Below are positions 54,514-63,521 of a DNA stretch of 64,000 nt, piece after piece; the stretch's first letter is position 1, and the number at the start of each line of letters is the position of its first letter. This stretch comes from Marinihelvus fidelis (GTDB lineage Bacteria; Pseudomonadota; Gammaproteobacteria; Xanthomonadales; SZUA-36): contig NZ_VYXP01000011.1 of the NCBI RefSeq assembly GCF_008725655.1, positions 1 through 64,000 on the forward strand, written 5' to 3'. The notes beneath the pieces were generated by a model. It was given only the letters and a program-made list of their open reading frames with translations. It did no database searches and had not been told where the DNA came from. Both the position numbers and the translations under genes were made by a program.

Positions 54514-54885
54514 TCAGCCAGCCGCCACGCCAACCCGCACGCGGCCATCGACCACGTCCACGGGGAAGCTGCCGACATTCACGGCCTCGTCCTCCACGCA
54601 GCCGCCGTCTTCCAGGCGAAAATGCTGCTTGAACAGGGGCGACGCCACGACGACGCGGCCACCCAGGTCACCCACAATGCCCCGCGACAGCACCGGCGCG
54701 TGGCTGAACGGGTCGTGGTTGCCAATCGCGTACACCCGGTCGTCGCGCAGCCGGAACAGCGCCACCTGGGTCTCGCCCAGCAGCGCGGCCACGCCCGTGC
54801 CCGCCAGGATGTCATCCACGGCACAGACCTCGTGCCACTCAACGCCGTCTGCCACGACGGCCCTGCTCACGGCTTCACTGCTCAT
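54514..54885 (-). CDS. nirD: Nitrite reductase (NADH) small subunit
   Basis: 123 residues, Rieske-like fold without cluster ligands, as in NirD. Features: WHEVCAVDDILAGTGVAALLGETQVALFRL and GDLGGRVVVASPLFKQHFRLEDG and PVDVVDGRVRVG. Partner of NirB in assimilatory reduction of nitrite to ammonium. Overlaps nirB by 4 bp, so translation is coupled. Confidence 0.93.
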   Translation of the reverse strand: MSSEAVSRAVVADGVEWHEVCAVDDILAGTGVAALLGETQVALFRLRDDRVYAIGNHDPFSHAPVLSRGIVGDLGGRVVVASPLFKQHFRLEDGGCVEDEAVNVGSFPVDVVDGRVRVGVAAG

Positions 54886-57428
54886 GCGCTCACCTCCACG
54901 AGGGGAATGGACTGGACAACCTGCTCATCGGCATCGGCCGGACGACGCTGTCCACGCTCGCGCGTGAAACGTAACGACGGGTCGGTGCGGTCAGAGTTGA
55001 CGAAGCTGCGGAAGCGCCTGAGCCTTTCCGGGTCTTCAACGGTGCGCTTCCACTCGCACTCGTAGGTATCGACCACGTCGCGCATTTCCGACTCCAACTG
55101 CGCGGCGATCCCGAGTGAATCCTCGAGAACCACCTCGCGCAGGTAGTCCAGTCCTCCCTCCAGGTTCTCCAACCAGACAGAGGTTCGTTGCAGGCGGTCA
55201 CCGGTGCGGATGTAGAACATCAGGAACCGGTCGATCGCCTGGATCAGGGCGTCATTATCCAGGCCGGTCGCGAACAGGTCCGCGTGGCGAGGGCGCATGC
55301 CGCCGTTGCCGCACACGTACAGGTTCCAGCCGTTCTCGGTGGCGATGACGCCGACGTCCTTGCTCTGCGCCTCGGCGCACTCGCGGGTGCAGCCGGACAC
55401 CGCGAACTTCAGCTTGTGCGGCGCGCGCAGGCCCTTGTAGCGGTTCTCGATGCGAAGCGACATGCCAACACTGTCGAGCAGGCCGTATCGGCACCAGGTG
55501 CTGCCGACGCAGGATTTCACCGTGCGCACCGACTTGCCGTAGGCCTGGCCGGTCTCGAAACCGGCGTCGATGAGTTCGCGCCAGATCTCCGGCAGCTGCT
55601 CCACGGTGGCGCCGAACAGGTCGATGCGCTGGCCGCCGGTGATCTTGGTATAGAGGTCGTACTTCTTCGCCACTTCACCCAGCACGATGAGTTTTTCCGG
55701 CGTGATCTCGCCGCCCGGCACGCGCGGCACCACCGAATAGGTGCCGTTCTTCTGCATGTTGGCCAGGTAGTAGTCGTTGGTGTCCTGCAGCTGCGCGGTG
55801 TCGTCGCCCAGCACGTAGGCGTTCCAGCACGACGCCAGTATCGAGCCCACGGTGGGCTTGCAGACGTCGCAGCCCAGGCCCTTTCCATGCTTTTCCAGCA
55901 CGCTTTCGAAGGTCTGGTGCTCCTCCACCCGCACCAGGTGGTAGAGCTCCTGGCGGGTGTAGGGGAAGTGCTCGCACAGGCTCCTGTCGACGGCCACACC
56001 GCGCGATTCCAGCTCCATGTTCAGGATCTGCGTGACCAGTTGGGTGCAACCGCCGCACCCGGTGGTGGCCTTGGTGCAGGCCTTCAGGTCACCCAGCGTG
56101 GTGGCGCCGTCATCCACGGCGTTGCAGATACCGCCCTTGCTGACGTTGTGGCAGGAGCATACCTGCGCCGTATCGGGCAGCGCACCCGCGGACAGGCCAC
56201 CGGCCTCACCATCCACGCCGGAGATCAGCAGCCCCTCGGGCTGGTCTGGCAAGGGCATGTCGTTGATACAGTACTGCAGCCAGTTGCTGTAGGGCTCGGT
56301 ATCGCCCACCAGCACGGCACCCAGCAACCGGTTGCCCTCGGCATTGACGACGATACGGCGGTAGATGCCGGCGGGGCCGTCGGTGAACGCGTAGGTCTGC
56401 GCGCCGGCGGTGCGGCCCAGCGAGTCGCCGATGCTGGCCACGTCCACACCCAGCAGTTTCAGCTTGGTGCTCATGTCGGCACCGGCGAAGGTCCTGGGCT
56501 CGTCGGCCAGCGCACCGGCGGCCACGCGGGCCATCTCGTAGCCGGGCGCCACCAGGCCAAAGACGCGGCCGTTCCAGGCCGCGCACTCGCCGATGGCGTA
56601 GATGGCCGGGTCGCTGGTGCGGCACTGGTCGTCGACGGCGAAACCGCCGCGCTCACCGCGCTCCAGGCCGCAGGCCTCGCACAGCTCGTCACGCGGGCGG
56701 ATACCGGTGGAGACCACCACCAGGTCGGTTTCCAGGTGACCGCCATCGGCAAACTCCAGCCTGAGCCGGTGATCATCGCCGTCGACGATGGCGCGGGTGT
56801 TGCTGTTGGTACGCACCTTCACGCCCAGGTCGCCGATCTTCGATTCCAGCATGCGGCCGCCGTCGCCGTCGAGCTGCACTTCCATCAGCGTCGACGCGAA
56901 CTGGATGACGTGAGCATCCAGGCCCAGGTTCTTCAGCGCGTTGGCCGCTTCCAGGCCCAACAGGCCGCCGCCCAGCACGGCGCCGGATCGGGCCGCGCCG
57001 CCGGCGGCGATGATGGCGTCCAGGTCCTCGATGGTGCGGTAGACGAAGCACTCGGGGCGGTCGATGCCCTCGATGGGCGGCACGAACGCGTAGGAGCCGG
57101 TGGCCAGGACCAGGCGGTCGTAGTGCATGACCGAGCCGTCGCTGAGGGTGACGCGGCGGCCATCGCGGTCGATGGCGTCGACTTTTACACCCATGCACGT
57201 GGTGATGTCGTTGTCGGCGAACCATTCCATTGTGGTCAGCGACAGGCCCTCGGCGCCGACGCCGGAGAAGTACTCGCTCAGGCGCACGCGGTCGTAGGCC
57301 GGGCGCGGCTCCTCGCCGATAACAGTGATGTCGTAGCGCTCGCCCAGGCCGGCCTCGACGGCGGCCTCCAGGAAATGCTGGCCGACCATGCCATTACCTG
57401 CGACCAGCAGTGTTTTCTTGTCACTCAT
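54882..57428 (-). CDS. nirB: Nitrite reductase (NADH) large subunit
   Basis: 848 residues: N-terminal FAD/NADH domain (VAGNGMVGQHFLEAAVEAG near 8-26, YAIGECAAW near 277), BFD-like [2Fe-2S] domain (CSCHNVSKGGICNAV and GCGGCTQLV near 424-470), and the siroheme/[4Fe-4S] C-terminus (CVGSTWCRYGL near 640 and SGCTRECAEAQSKDVG near 679). Reduces nitrite to ammonium with NADH. All cluster Cys are present. It is 22 bp after the porin gene. Confidence 0.95.
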   Translation of the reverse strand: MSDKKTLLVAGNGMVGQHFLEAAVEAGLGERYDITVIGEEPRPAYDRVRLSEYFSGVGAEGLSLTTMEWFADNDITTCMGVKVDAIDRDGRRVTLSDGSVMHYDRLVLATGSYAFVPPIEGIDRPECFVYRTIEDLDAIIAAGGAARSGAVLGGGLLGLEAANALKNLGLDAHVIQFASTLMEVQLDGDGGRMLESKIGDLGVKVRTNSNTRAIVDGDDHRLRLEFADGGHLETDLVVVSTGIRPRDELCEACGLERGERGGFAVDDQCRTSDPAIYAIGECAAWNGRVFGLVAPGYEMARVAAGALADEPRTFAGADMSTKLKLLGVDVASIGDSLGRTAGAQTYAFTDGPAGIYRRIVVNAEGNRLLGAVLVGDTEPYSNWLQYCINDMPLPDQPEGLLISGVDGEAGGLSAGALPDTAQVCSCHNVSKGGICNAVDDGATTLGDLKACTKATTGCGGCTQLVTQILNMELESRGVAVDRSLCEHFPYTRQELYHLVRVEEHQTFESVLEKHGKGLGCDVCKPTVGSILASCWNAYVLGDDTAQLQDTNDYYLANMQKNGTYSVVPRVPGGEITPEKLIVLGEVAKKYDLYTKITGGQRIDLFGATVEQLPEIWRELIDAGFETGQAYGKSVRTVKSCVGSTWCRYGLLDSVGMSLRIENRYKGLRAPHKLKFAVSGCTRECAEAQSKDVGVIATENGWNLYVCGNGGMRPRHADLFATGLDNDALIQAIDRFLMFYIRTGDRLQRTSVWLENLEGGLDYLREVVLEDSLGIAAQLESEMRDVVDTYECEWKRTVEDPERLRRFRSFVNSDRTDPSLRFTRERGQRRPADADEQVVQSIPLVEVSA

Positions 57429-57449
57429 GTCTCGTTCCTCCGTACCGGT

Positions 57450-58664
57450 TCAGAAGGCCGCGCCAATCCAGGCCCAGAACTTGTCGGTGTCAACGCGGCC
57501 ACCGGCCGTGGGGCCGGCATCAAAGCGCGCGTACTTCAGGCCGGCCGTGAAGTGGTCGGCAAACTTGCGGGTGTAGACCAGGTCCAGTTCGCTGCCGAAA
57601 TCACTGACCGCGGCGCTGGACTGATCGGCCTCGAAGTCGTGCCAGGCCACCGTCCAGCCACCACCCAGCAGCTTGCCGCTGAGGCTGGCGTACAGGTCGC
57701 GCAGGCCCTCGGCCGGGGTCGACAGGAACTGGTCCGACCAGCCGTTGAACTTGTGCAGCGTGGCCAGCGGCGTGGAAAAGCCGTAGACGCCGTTGTCGGA
57801 GCCCAGTACCTCGTAGCCGGCTTTGACCGTCAGTGTTTCGAATGCCGCACCGGCCTCGAAGAACAGGTAGTCCGCGTCCACCGACACCGGACCGTCATCG
57901 GCCGACTGCGTGGCCCAGGAGGCGGCGTACAGGAAGCCGAAGCCATCCAGCTGTCGCTTGCCGTTAAAGCGCAGGCCCCAGGTATCCGGGCCATCCGCGC
58001 TCACGTCGTCGTTCTCCAGCAGGTAACCGAAACCGGTGAGCGTGCCCACCGAGGTCTTCCAGCTGGCGTTCAGCAGGTGATCCGACGAATCGATGTCCTG
58101 GTCTTTGGCGAAGATGCGATTGCGCTTGTCCAGATAGGCGTACAGCAGCGTTACCTTCTCTGCCGGCGACCACTTCACCTGCGCGGCGTCGAAGGTCTGG
58201 CGGTCCTGGCGCCAGCCCACCGAGCCGACGAAGCGCTGGTCATCCAGGTTGATGACCTGGCGGCCGGCGCGGACGCTGAACTCACCGCTGGCGTACTGCA
58301 GCCAGGCCTGGTCGACTTCCGTCGTCTCCGGGTCGGCAATCACCGAGTACTCGCCCGGCTTGTAACCCGTCTGCGGCACCGAGTAATCACTGACCCCGAA
58401 CACCGGGCGGCTGTCATGGAACGCGGCGCCGGCGGAGAACCCGTGCCAGGCACCGGTCTGCCAGCCCAGGATGGAGCGCAGCGTCAGCGCCGTCGCGTCT
58501 TTCAGCGCGTTGTCCTGCTCGACGGTTTCCAGGCGCAGGTTGAAGTCGGCAATGAGCTTGCCACCGGTAACGGCCTCGCCCAGTGTGGAGGATTCTTCAG
58601 CCAGTGCCGGCACCGCGGTTGCGAGCGCCAGCGCGATTGTGAATGTGCAGGTCCTGTTCATCAC
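57450..58664 (-). CDS. Outer membrane porin, alginate-export (AlgE-like) family, nitrate-operon member
   Basis: 404 residues with a signal peptide (FTIALALATAVPALAE). The mature part is beta-rich with alternating aromatic strands (GKLIADFNLRLETVEQ, LYAYLDKRNRIF, VAWHDFEADQS) and ends in a terminal aromatic strand (DKFWAWIGAAF). The pattern and length fit the Alginate_exp porin family. Position between nrtD (4-bp overlap) and nirB implies it lets nitrate or nitrite cross the outer membrane; this role is inferred from the operon. Confidence 0.8.
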   Translation of the reverse strand: MMNRTCTFTIALALATAVPALAEESSTLGEAVTGGKLIADFNLRLETVEQDNALKDATALTLRSILGWQTGAWHGFSAGAAFHDSRPVFGVSDYSVPQTGYKPGEYSVIADPETTEVDQAWLQYASGEFSVRAGRQVINLDDQRFVGSVGWRQDRQTFDAAQVKWSPAEKVTLLYAYLDKRNRIFAKDQDIDSSDHLLNASWKTSVGTLTGFGYLLENDDVSADGPDTWGLRFNGKRQLDGFGFLYAASWATQSADDGPVSVDADYLFFEAGAAFETLTVKAGYEVLGSDNGVYGFSTPLATLHKFNGWSDQFLSTPAEGLRDLYASLSGKLLGGGWTVAWHDFEADQSSAAVSDFGSELDLVYTRKFADHFTAGLKYARFDAGPTAGGRVDTDKFWAWIGAAF

Positions 58665-59521
58665 GCCACCTTCGATTCGCGGGCGTCGGCCTTCGCCGTC
58701 TCGCCCTTGCCGCGCTCGATCGCCTCGACCTTGCGCTGTTTCTCATACAGGAATCGCAGCACCTCGGAACGGCAGTGCACGTAGGTGGGGTCCTCCACCA
58801 GGGCCATGCGTTCGCGCGGGCGCGGCAACGGGATATCCAGGATCTCGCCCACCGTGGCGGCCGGGCCATTGGTCATCATGACGATGCGATCCGACAGCAG
58901 CACCGCCTCGTCGACGTCATGGGTGACCATGATCACGGTGTTGTTGAGCTCCGCCGTGATCTCCATCATCGAGTCCTGCAGGCTGGAGCGGGTGAGCGCG
59001 TCCAGCGCGCCGAACGGCTCGTCCAGCAGCAGGATGTCGGGCTGCATGGACAGTGCCCGGGCAATGCCGACGCGCTGCTTCATGCCACCGGATATCTCCG
59101 ACGGCCGCTTGTGCATGGCGTGGTCCATGTGCACCAGTCGCAGGTTGTGTTCGATCCAGTCCTTCTGCTCGGCCTTCGACCTGGTCTTGCCGAATACTTG
59201 TCTCACCGCCAGTTCCACGTTCTGGTAGGCGGTCAGCCACGGCAGCAGCGAATGGTTCTGGAACACCATGGCGCGCTCGGGACCCGGGCGGGTGACTTCA
59301 CGGCCATTCAGGATGACCCCGCCGCGAGCGGTCTCGGTCAGGCCGGCTACCGCGTTCAGCACCGTGGACTTGCCACAGCCGGAGTGACCGATGATCGAAA
59401 TGTACTCACCACGATTGATCTGCAGGTCGACGTCCTTCAGGGCCTGGAACGCGCCCTTGGGGGTGGGGAACACCACGTCAATGTGGCTGATATCAAGAAT
59501 CATGTCGTTGTTGGGTTCCAT
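58661..59521 (-). CDS. nrtD: Nitrate ABC transporter ATP-binding protein
   Basis: 286 residues from ATG 59521 (GAGGAGG upstream). Walker A GHSGCGKST near 45, signature SGGMKQRVGIARAL near 150, Walker B ILLLDEPFGALD near 168, switch His in TTHDVDE-like VTHDVDEAV. Belongs to the NrtD/SsuB/TauB import class. The C-terminus is short, with no NrtC-like solute-binding extension, so a single ATPase homodimer probably serves the transporter. Overlaps the porin gene by 4 bp. Confidence 0.92.
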   Translation of the reverse strand: MEPNNDMILDISHIDVVFPTPKGAFQALKDVDLQINRGEYISIIGHSGCGKSTVLNAVAGLTETARGGVILNGREVTRPGPERAMVFQNHSLLPWLTAYQNVELAVRQVFGKTRSKAEQKDWIEHNLRLVHMDHAMHKRPSEISGGMKQRVGIARALSMQPDILLLDEPFGALDALTRSSLQDSMMEITAELNNTVIMVTHDVDEAVLLSDRIVMMTNGPAATVGEILDIPLPRPRERMALVEDPTYVHCRSEVLRFLYEKQRKVEAIERGKGETAKADARESKVA

Positions 59522-59555
59522 GGCGTTGCGCCCTCCTCGCGGCGCCGGCTGGCGG

Positions 59556-60551
59556 TCAGCGGGCCGCACTGTTGCGATCCCAGGAAACAAAGCGCTGGAT
59601 GGTCAGCATGCCGCGATCCAGCAAAAAGCCGATAAAGCCGATGACGATGGCCGCGGTCAGGATCCGACCCAGCGAATCGGAGCTGCCGTTCTGGAACTCG
59701 TCCCAGACGAATTTGCCCAGGCCAGGATTCTGCGCCAGCATCTCGGCGGCGATCAGCACCATCCAGGCGATGCCAATGGACAGTCGCATACCGGTAAAAA
59801 TAGCCGGCACCGCGGCGGGCAGCACGATCCTGCGCACATGGGTCAGCGGCGGCAGGCTCAGTACCCGGCTGACATTCACCAGGTCCTGGCTGATCGAGGC
59901 CACGCCCACGGCGGTGTTGATCAGCATCGGCCACAGGCAGCACAAGGTGACCGTGATCATCGAGTTCAGGAACGACTTCGGCACCACCGGGTCGGCGCTC
60001 ACGTACAACGCGCTGACCACCATCGTCACCATCGGCAGCCAGGCTAGCGGCGAGATCGGTTTCAACACCTGGATCACCGGGTTGACCGCCGTGTACAGCG
60101 TCTCGGACAGGCCGATGGCGATGCCGAATGGAATGGCGATGACCGCGGCCAGCGCGAACCCGCACATCACCGTCACCAGGCTGGTGCGGATCTGGTCGAA
60201 GAAGGTTTCCTTGCCGGTGTAGGGGCGGATCTTTGCCTCGTAGGTAGGGTCCAGGGCCAGCCGTTCGGCGTTGCGCTCTTCCTGGCGCTGGTAGAACGCC
60301 TCGGCTTTCTCACGCTCGGCGCGATGCTCGCTGACCAGCGAGCCGAATTGCTGCGCCACCGTGGCCGGGCCCGGAAACTGCCCCAGCGAGGTGTCGATGT
60401 TGCGCGCGGCCATCGACCAGGCGCCCAGGAACAGGACGATACCCAGCAGGGGCACGACCACGTTCTTCACACCGATGCCCAGCAGTCGCCGCACGGGAGC
60501 CGGCAGCGCGGCCAGGCCGGTGGATTGATGCAATGTCACGGTTTTGTTCAT
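59556..60551 (-). CDS. nrtB: Nitrate ABC transporter permease
   Basis: 331 residues with a longer N-terminal part than usual (charged region REKAEAFYQRQEERNAERLAL, about 88-108, before the core). The permease core has about six helices with LNSMITVTLCCLWPMLINTAVG and the EAA-like loop (SISQDLVNVSRVLSLPPL, MRLSIGIAWMVLIAAEML). Pairs with NrtA (15 bp upstream) and NrtD (34 bp downstream). Confidence 0.92.
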   Translation of the reverse strand: MNKTVTLHQSTGLAALPAPVRRLLGIGVKNVVVPLLGIVLFLGAWSMAARNIDTSLGQFPGPATVAQQFGSLVSEHRAEREKAEAFYQRQEERNAERLALDPTYEAKIRPYTGKETFFDQIRTSLVTVMCGFALAAVIAIPFGIAIGLSETLYTAVNPVIQVLKPISPLAWLPMVTMVVSALYVSADPVVPKSFLNSMITVTLCCLWPMLINTAVGVASISQDLVNVSRVLSLPPLTHVRRIVLPAAVPAIFTGMRLSIGIAWMVLIAAEMLAQNPGLGKFVWDEFQNGSSDSLGRILTAAIVIGFIGFLLDRGMLTIQRFVSWDRNSAAR

Positions 60552-60566
60552 GTCCTTGGTCTCCGG

Positions 60567-61949
60567 TTACAACCGGTCCCCGGTTTTCAGGCCGATGGGA
60601 AAGCTGTCGATATAGGCGTTCGGGCGCGTACCGTCGTATTCGATGCCGTCGATGAACTCCGACTGCGGGGCGCGGTAGCCATCTTCGGTGGAAAAATCAG
60701 GAAAGTCGGCGGCGTCGGCCAGGCCTTCGGCCACCAGCGACTTTGCCGCGACGGCGTACAGGTCCGGGCGGTAGACCTTCTCGGCCACCTCGCGGTACCA
60801 GCTGTCCGGCTGGTCGGCGTCGATCTGCCCCCAGCGGCGCATCTGCGTCAGGTACCAAACGGCGTCCGAGTAGTACGGGTAGGTGGCGAAGTAGCGGAAA
60901 AACACGTTGAAGTCCGGTACCTCGCGGCGGTCGCCCTTCTCATATTCGAACGTGCCGGTCATCGAGTTGGCGATGACCTCGGCGTCCGCGCCCACGTACT
61001 GCGACTGCGACAGGATCTGCACCGCTTCGGGCCGGTTAGCGTTGGCGTTGGCGTCCAGCCACATGGCAGCGCGGATCAACGCACGGGTCAGGCGAATGGT
61101 GGTGTTGGGGTACTTCTCGGCGAATTCGGCGGTGATGCCGAAGACCTTCTCCGGGTTGTTCTTCCAGATCTCGTAGTCGGTGATGACCGGCACGCCGATG
61201 CCCTTGAACACGGCCTGCTGGTTCCACGGCTCACCCACGCAGTAGCCGTAGATGGTGCCGGCCTCCAGGGTGGCGGGCATCTGCGGCGGGGGGGTCACCG
61301 ACAGCAGCGCCTCGGCCTCGAGCTGGCCGGAAATATCGCCTTTGTGAGGCGCGTAGAAGCCCGGGTGCACGCCACCGGCCGCCAGCCAGTAGCGCAGTTC
61401 GTAGTTGTGCGTGGACACCGGAAAGACCATGCCCATGTTGAACGGCTTGCCCTCTGCGCGGTACTGGTCGATCACCGGCTTCAGGGCCGAGGCGCTGATG
61501 GGGTGCGCGGGCCGGCCGTCGGCCTGCTTCGGCACATGCGGTTTCATGGCGTCCCAGACGGCGTTCGACACGGTGATGCCGTTGCCATTCAGGTCCATGG
61601 AAAACGGCGTGATGATATGCGCCTGGGTGCCAAAGCCGATGGTCGCCGCCAGCGGCTGGCCGGCGAGCATGTGGGCGCCGTCCAGGCGGCCGTCGATGAC
61701 GCCGTCCAGCAAAACCTTCCAGTTGGCCTGCGCCTCGATCGTGACGTACAGCCCCTCGTCCTCGAAATAGCCCTTTTCGTAGGCAATGGCGATGGGCGCC
61801 ATGTCGGTCAGCTTGATAAAGCCGAAGGTGAGTTCTTCCTTTTCGGGCCAGCCGAGTTCAGCGGCGGCCACGGGTGCCGTCAACGCGACTGTCAATGCGG
61901 CGGCGCCACAGACGACCCGAACCATGAATACGTGGATTGCTTCCATCAT
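60567..61949 (-). CDS. nrtA: Nitrate/nitrite ABC transporter substrate-binding protein
   Basis: About 460 residues, a CmpA/NrtA/NasS-type periplasmic binding protein with signal peptide ([23 protein letters not shown]). Core features: [61 protein letters not shown]. Two ATG codons (61949, 61946) follow GGAGAG, and 61958 is also in frame; I chose 61949. First structural gene after the regulated leader at 61959-62278. Confidence 0.92.
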   Translation of the reverse strand: MMEAIHVFMVRVVCGAAALTVALTAPVAAAELGWPEKEELTFGFIKLTDMAPIAIAYEKGYFEDEGLYVTIEAQANWKVLLDGVIDGRLDGAHMLAGQPLAATIGFGTQAHIITPFSMDLNGNGITVSNAVWDAMKPHVPKQADGRPAHPISASALKPVIDQYRAEGKPFNMGMVFPVSTHNYELRYWLAAGGVHPGFYAPHKGDISGQLEAEALLSVTPPPQMPATLEAGTIYGYCVGEPWNQQAVFKGIGVPVITDYEIWKNNPEKVFGITAEFAEKYPNTTIRLTRALIRAAMWLDANANANRPEAVQILSQSQYVGADAEVIANSMTGTFEYEKGDRREVPDFNVFFRYFATYPYYSDAVWYLTQMRRWGQIDADQPDSWYREVAEKVYRPDLYAVAAKSLVAEGLADAADFPDFSTEDGYRAPQSEFIDGIEYDGTRPNAYIDSFPIGLKTGDRL

Positions 61950-62053
61950 TCTCTCCATTTACGTTCACGGGCACTGGCCCGCTCAACGCTGGTCAACGAG
62001 ATTGCCGGCGTGGCCCACAGCGGGCGGCAGCCGGAAGAAGCGTCTTTGCAGTT

Positions 62054-62071
62054 GGGGTCGCCATTGACCCC
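62054..62071 (-). ncRNA. ANTAR-type hexaloop hairpin in the nas leader RNA
   Basis: On the minus strand GGGGTC-AATGGC-GACCCC forms a perfect 6-bp stem with a six-base loop having A at position 1 and G at position 4, the ANTAR (NasT) recognition pattern. An upstream hairpin (CCTGG-GGGT-CCAGG, about 62085-62098) may be the first of the usual pair, although its loop does not match. Located in the transcript from the sigma-54 promoter, between it and nrtA. Confidence 0.6.
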
Positions 62072-62120
62072 TGGAATGCGCCCTGGACCCCCAGGCCCGG
62101 AAGGCGGATTCACACCCTAT

Positions 62121-62140
62121 TCAATGCCATATTTGTGCCA
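62121..62140 (-). promoter_or_regulatory. Sigma-54 promoter for nrtA
   Basis: Minus strand TGGCAC-AAATA-TGGCA: GG at 62139-62138 and GC at 62127-62126 with exactly 10 bases between, and TGGCAC is the consensus -24 element. One base differs from TTGCA. A start near 62114 is expected, giving a leader of about 165 bases to nrtA. Confidence 0.65.
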
Positions 62141-62228
62141 GAACAGGGAAAATCTATTGATGTCGTTATAAAACAATATCTTGTGAGCAACTCGCCTCTC
62201 ACTTTGAACGGTGGCGATGGGAAGATTG

Positions 62229-62256
62229 GCACCATGACGACGCGTCAGGGTGGTGC
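62229..62256. promoter_or_regulatory. Dyad upstream of the sigma-54 promoter
   Basis: GCACCA pairs with TGGTGC 16 bases apart, and TGACG/CGTCA nests inside. Half-sites resemble the NtrC recognition halves GCACC/GGTGC but spacing is wider than the usual NtrC site. It lies about 115-142 bp upstream of the expected start, where an enhancer-binding protein would act. Confidence 0.4.
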
Positions 62257-62278
62257 GCCGTCACCAAAACCGTGCGCG

Positions 62279-63514
62279 CTAGGCGCCGTCATCCTGCAGC
62301 GCCATGTCCCTGGAACGCTGCCGTTTAAGGTACGCGCCCAGCCGTTCCGGCTCGAAAGTTTCGCCGTCGATAAACCGGTCCGGACCCAGCCGCAGGCCGG
62401 CGATCTCGTAGGCGCTGTCGTGATGGCCCTCGTCCTTGCATTCCAGCCGCGGCACTTCGAAGCCCAGGTCTTCCGCGGCCTGCCGGTAGACCCCTGGAAG
62501 GTATACCTCGCGGGCCACGGCGGGAATATCGATATCCGGCGCGACATGGCCCCAGCGAACCATCTGCGACAGGAACCACTGCGCGTGGGAGCACCACGGA
62601 TAGTTCGCCGTGTAGCGGCTGAACACGTGGAAGCCGGGCACGGCGCGACGCGGCGCGTCCAGGGTGGGGGCGATTTCGCCGGCGAGCGAATGCCGTAGCA
62701 CCGATGCCGGCAGGTCGACGTACTCCGGCCGCGCCAACAGGGCGACCAGTTCGTCCAGGTTGTCCGGATCCTCGATCCAGCGGCCCGCTTCCAGCAGCGC
62801 CATCAGCATGTTGTGATGCGCGGCCTGGTTCGACTGCAGCCAGTCCTGGCGCACGGCCAGGGTCTTTTCCGGCATGTTGTTATGCACGTCGAAGCTGGTC
62901 AGCATAATGCGGCCCACACCTTCCTGCTGCGCCCGGTGGTTCCAGGGCTCGCCCACGCAGCAGCCATCGACCAGCCCGCTGGACAGCGCTTCCACCATGC
63001 GCGGCGGCGGGATGACCACGAGCCGGACGTCATGGTCGGGATGAATGCCGCTGGCGGCCAGGAAGTAGCGCAGTGCGTACGCGTGGGTCGCGGTCAGGTA
63101 CACGCTGGCGAAGCACAGACGTCGCTTGCCCAGTGTCCGGCGCTTCTCCACCAGCGACTTCAGCGCGCGACCGACGGCGGCCGGCGCGGCGCCCGGTTGC
63201 AGCCCGGACGACTGGCGCAGGTCGTTGACCAGGCTCTCGGAGAACGTGATGGCATTGCCGTTCAGGCTGAGCACGAAGGCCGTCACCATCGGGATGGGCG
63301 CATGGGTCACACCCAGTGACAGCGACAGCGGCATCGTGGCCAGCATCTGCGCGCCGTCGATGGCGCGGGTCTGCATCTTGTCACGGACGCTGGCCCACGA
63401 GGCTTCACGCGACAGCGTGACGTCCAGGCCGTGGCGGCGGAAGAACCCGAGCTCGCGCGCCACCACCAGGGGCGCGGCATCGGTCAGCGGAAGATAGGCA
63501 AGACGGAGTTTCAT
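62279..63514 (-). CDS. nasS: Nitrate sensor, NasS (NrtA-like without signal peptide)
   Basis: 411 residues related to NrtA (LRLAYLPLTDAAPLVVARELGFFRRHGL, IDGAQMLATMPLSL, GCCVGEPWNHRAQQEG) but with no signal peptide, so cytoplasmic. In nas systems NasS holds NasT inactive and releases it when nitrate or nitrite binds. It follows nasT by 7 bp in the same transcript and precedes the leader. Confidence 0.9.
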   Translation of the reverse strand: MKLRLAYLPLTDAAPLVVARELGFFRRHGLDVTLSREASWASVRDKMQTRAIDGAQMLATMPLSLSLGVTHAPIPMVTAFVLSLNGNAITFSESLVNDLRQSSGLQPGAAPAAVGRALKSLVEKRRTLGKRRLCFASVYLTATHAYALRYFLAASGIHPDHDVRLVVIPPPRMVEALSSGLVDGCCVGEPWNHRAQQEGVGRIMLTSFDVHNNMPEKTLAVRQDWLQSNQAAHHNMLMALLEAGRWIEDPDNLDELVALLARPEYVDLPASVLRHSLAGEIAPTLDAPRRAVPGFHVFSRYTANYPWCSHAQWFLSQMVRWGHVAPDIDIPAVAREVYLPGVYRQAAEDLGFEVPRLECKDEGHHDSAYEIAGLRLGPDRFIDGETFEPERLGAYLKRQRSRDMALQDDGA

Positions 63515-63521
63515 CGCCGGG

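Larger units (their letters stand above)
61959..62278 (-). promoter_or_regulatory. Regulatory leader of the nitrate-assimilation operon (320 bp, no gene)
   Basis: No coding frame stands out here. From nasS toward nrtA it contains: a dyad region (62229-62256), an AT-rich stretch, a sigma-54 promoter (62121-62140), a GC-rich hairpin (about 62085-62098), the ANTAR hexaloop hairpin (62054-62071), and two further GC stems (CCGGC/GCCGG about 62006-62035 and GGGC/GCCC at 61967-61980), then the nrtA ribosome site. This fits a control scheme with an activator, sigma-54 and NasT antitermination. Confidence 0.6.

Noticed and set aside
55188-58784. 1198-codon open frame on the plus strand opposite nirB and the porin gene
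   Set aside because: It runs across two well-supported genes on the other strand and their gap, with His/Val/Gln-rich, motif-free translation. Antisense shadow.
60324-62171. Long plus-strand frame opposite nrtB/nrtA, entering the leader
   Set aside because: Antisense shadow; nrtA and nrtB have full family motifs, and the leader contains a promoter and hairpins on the other strand.
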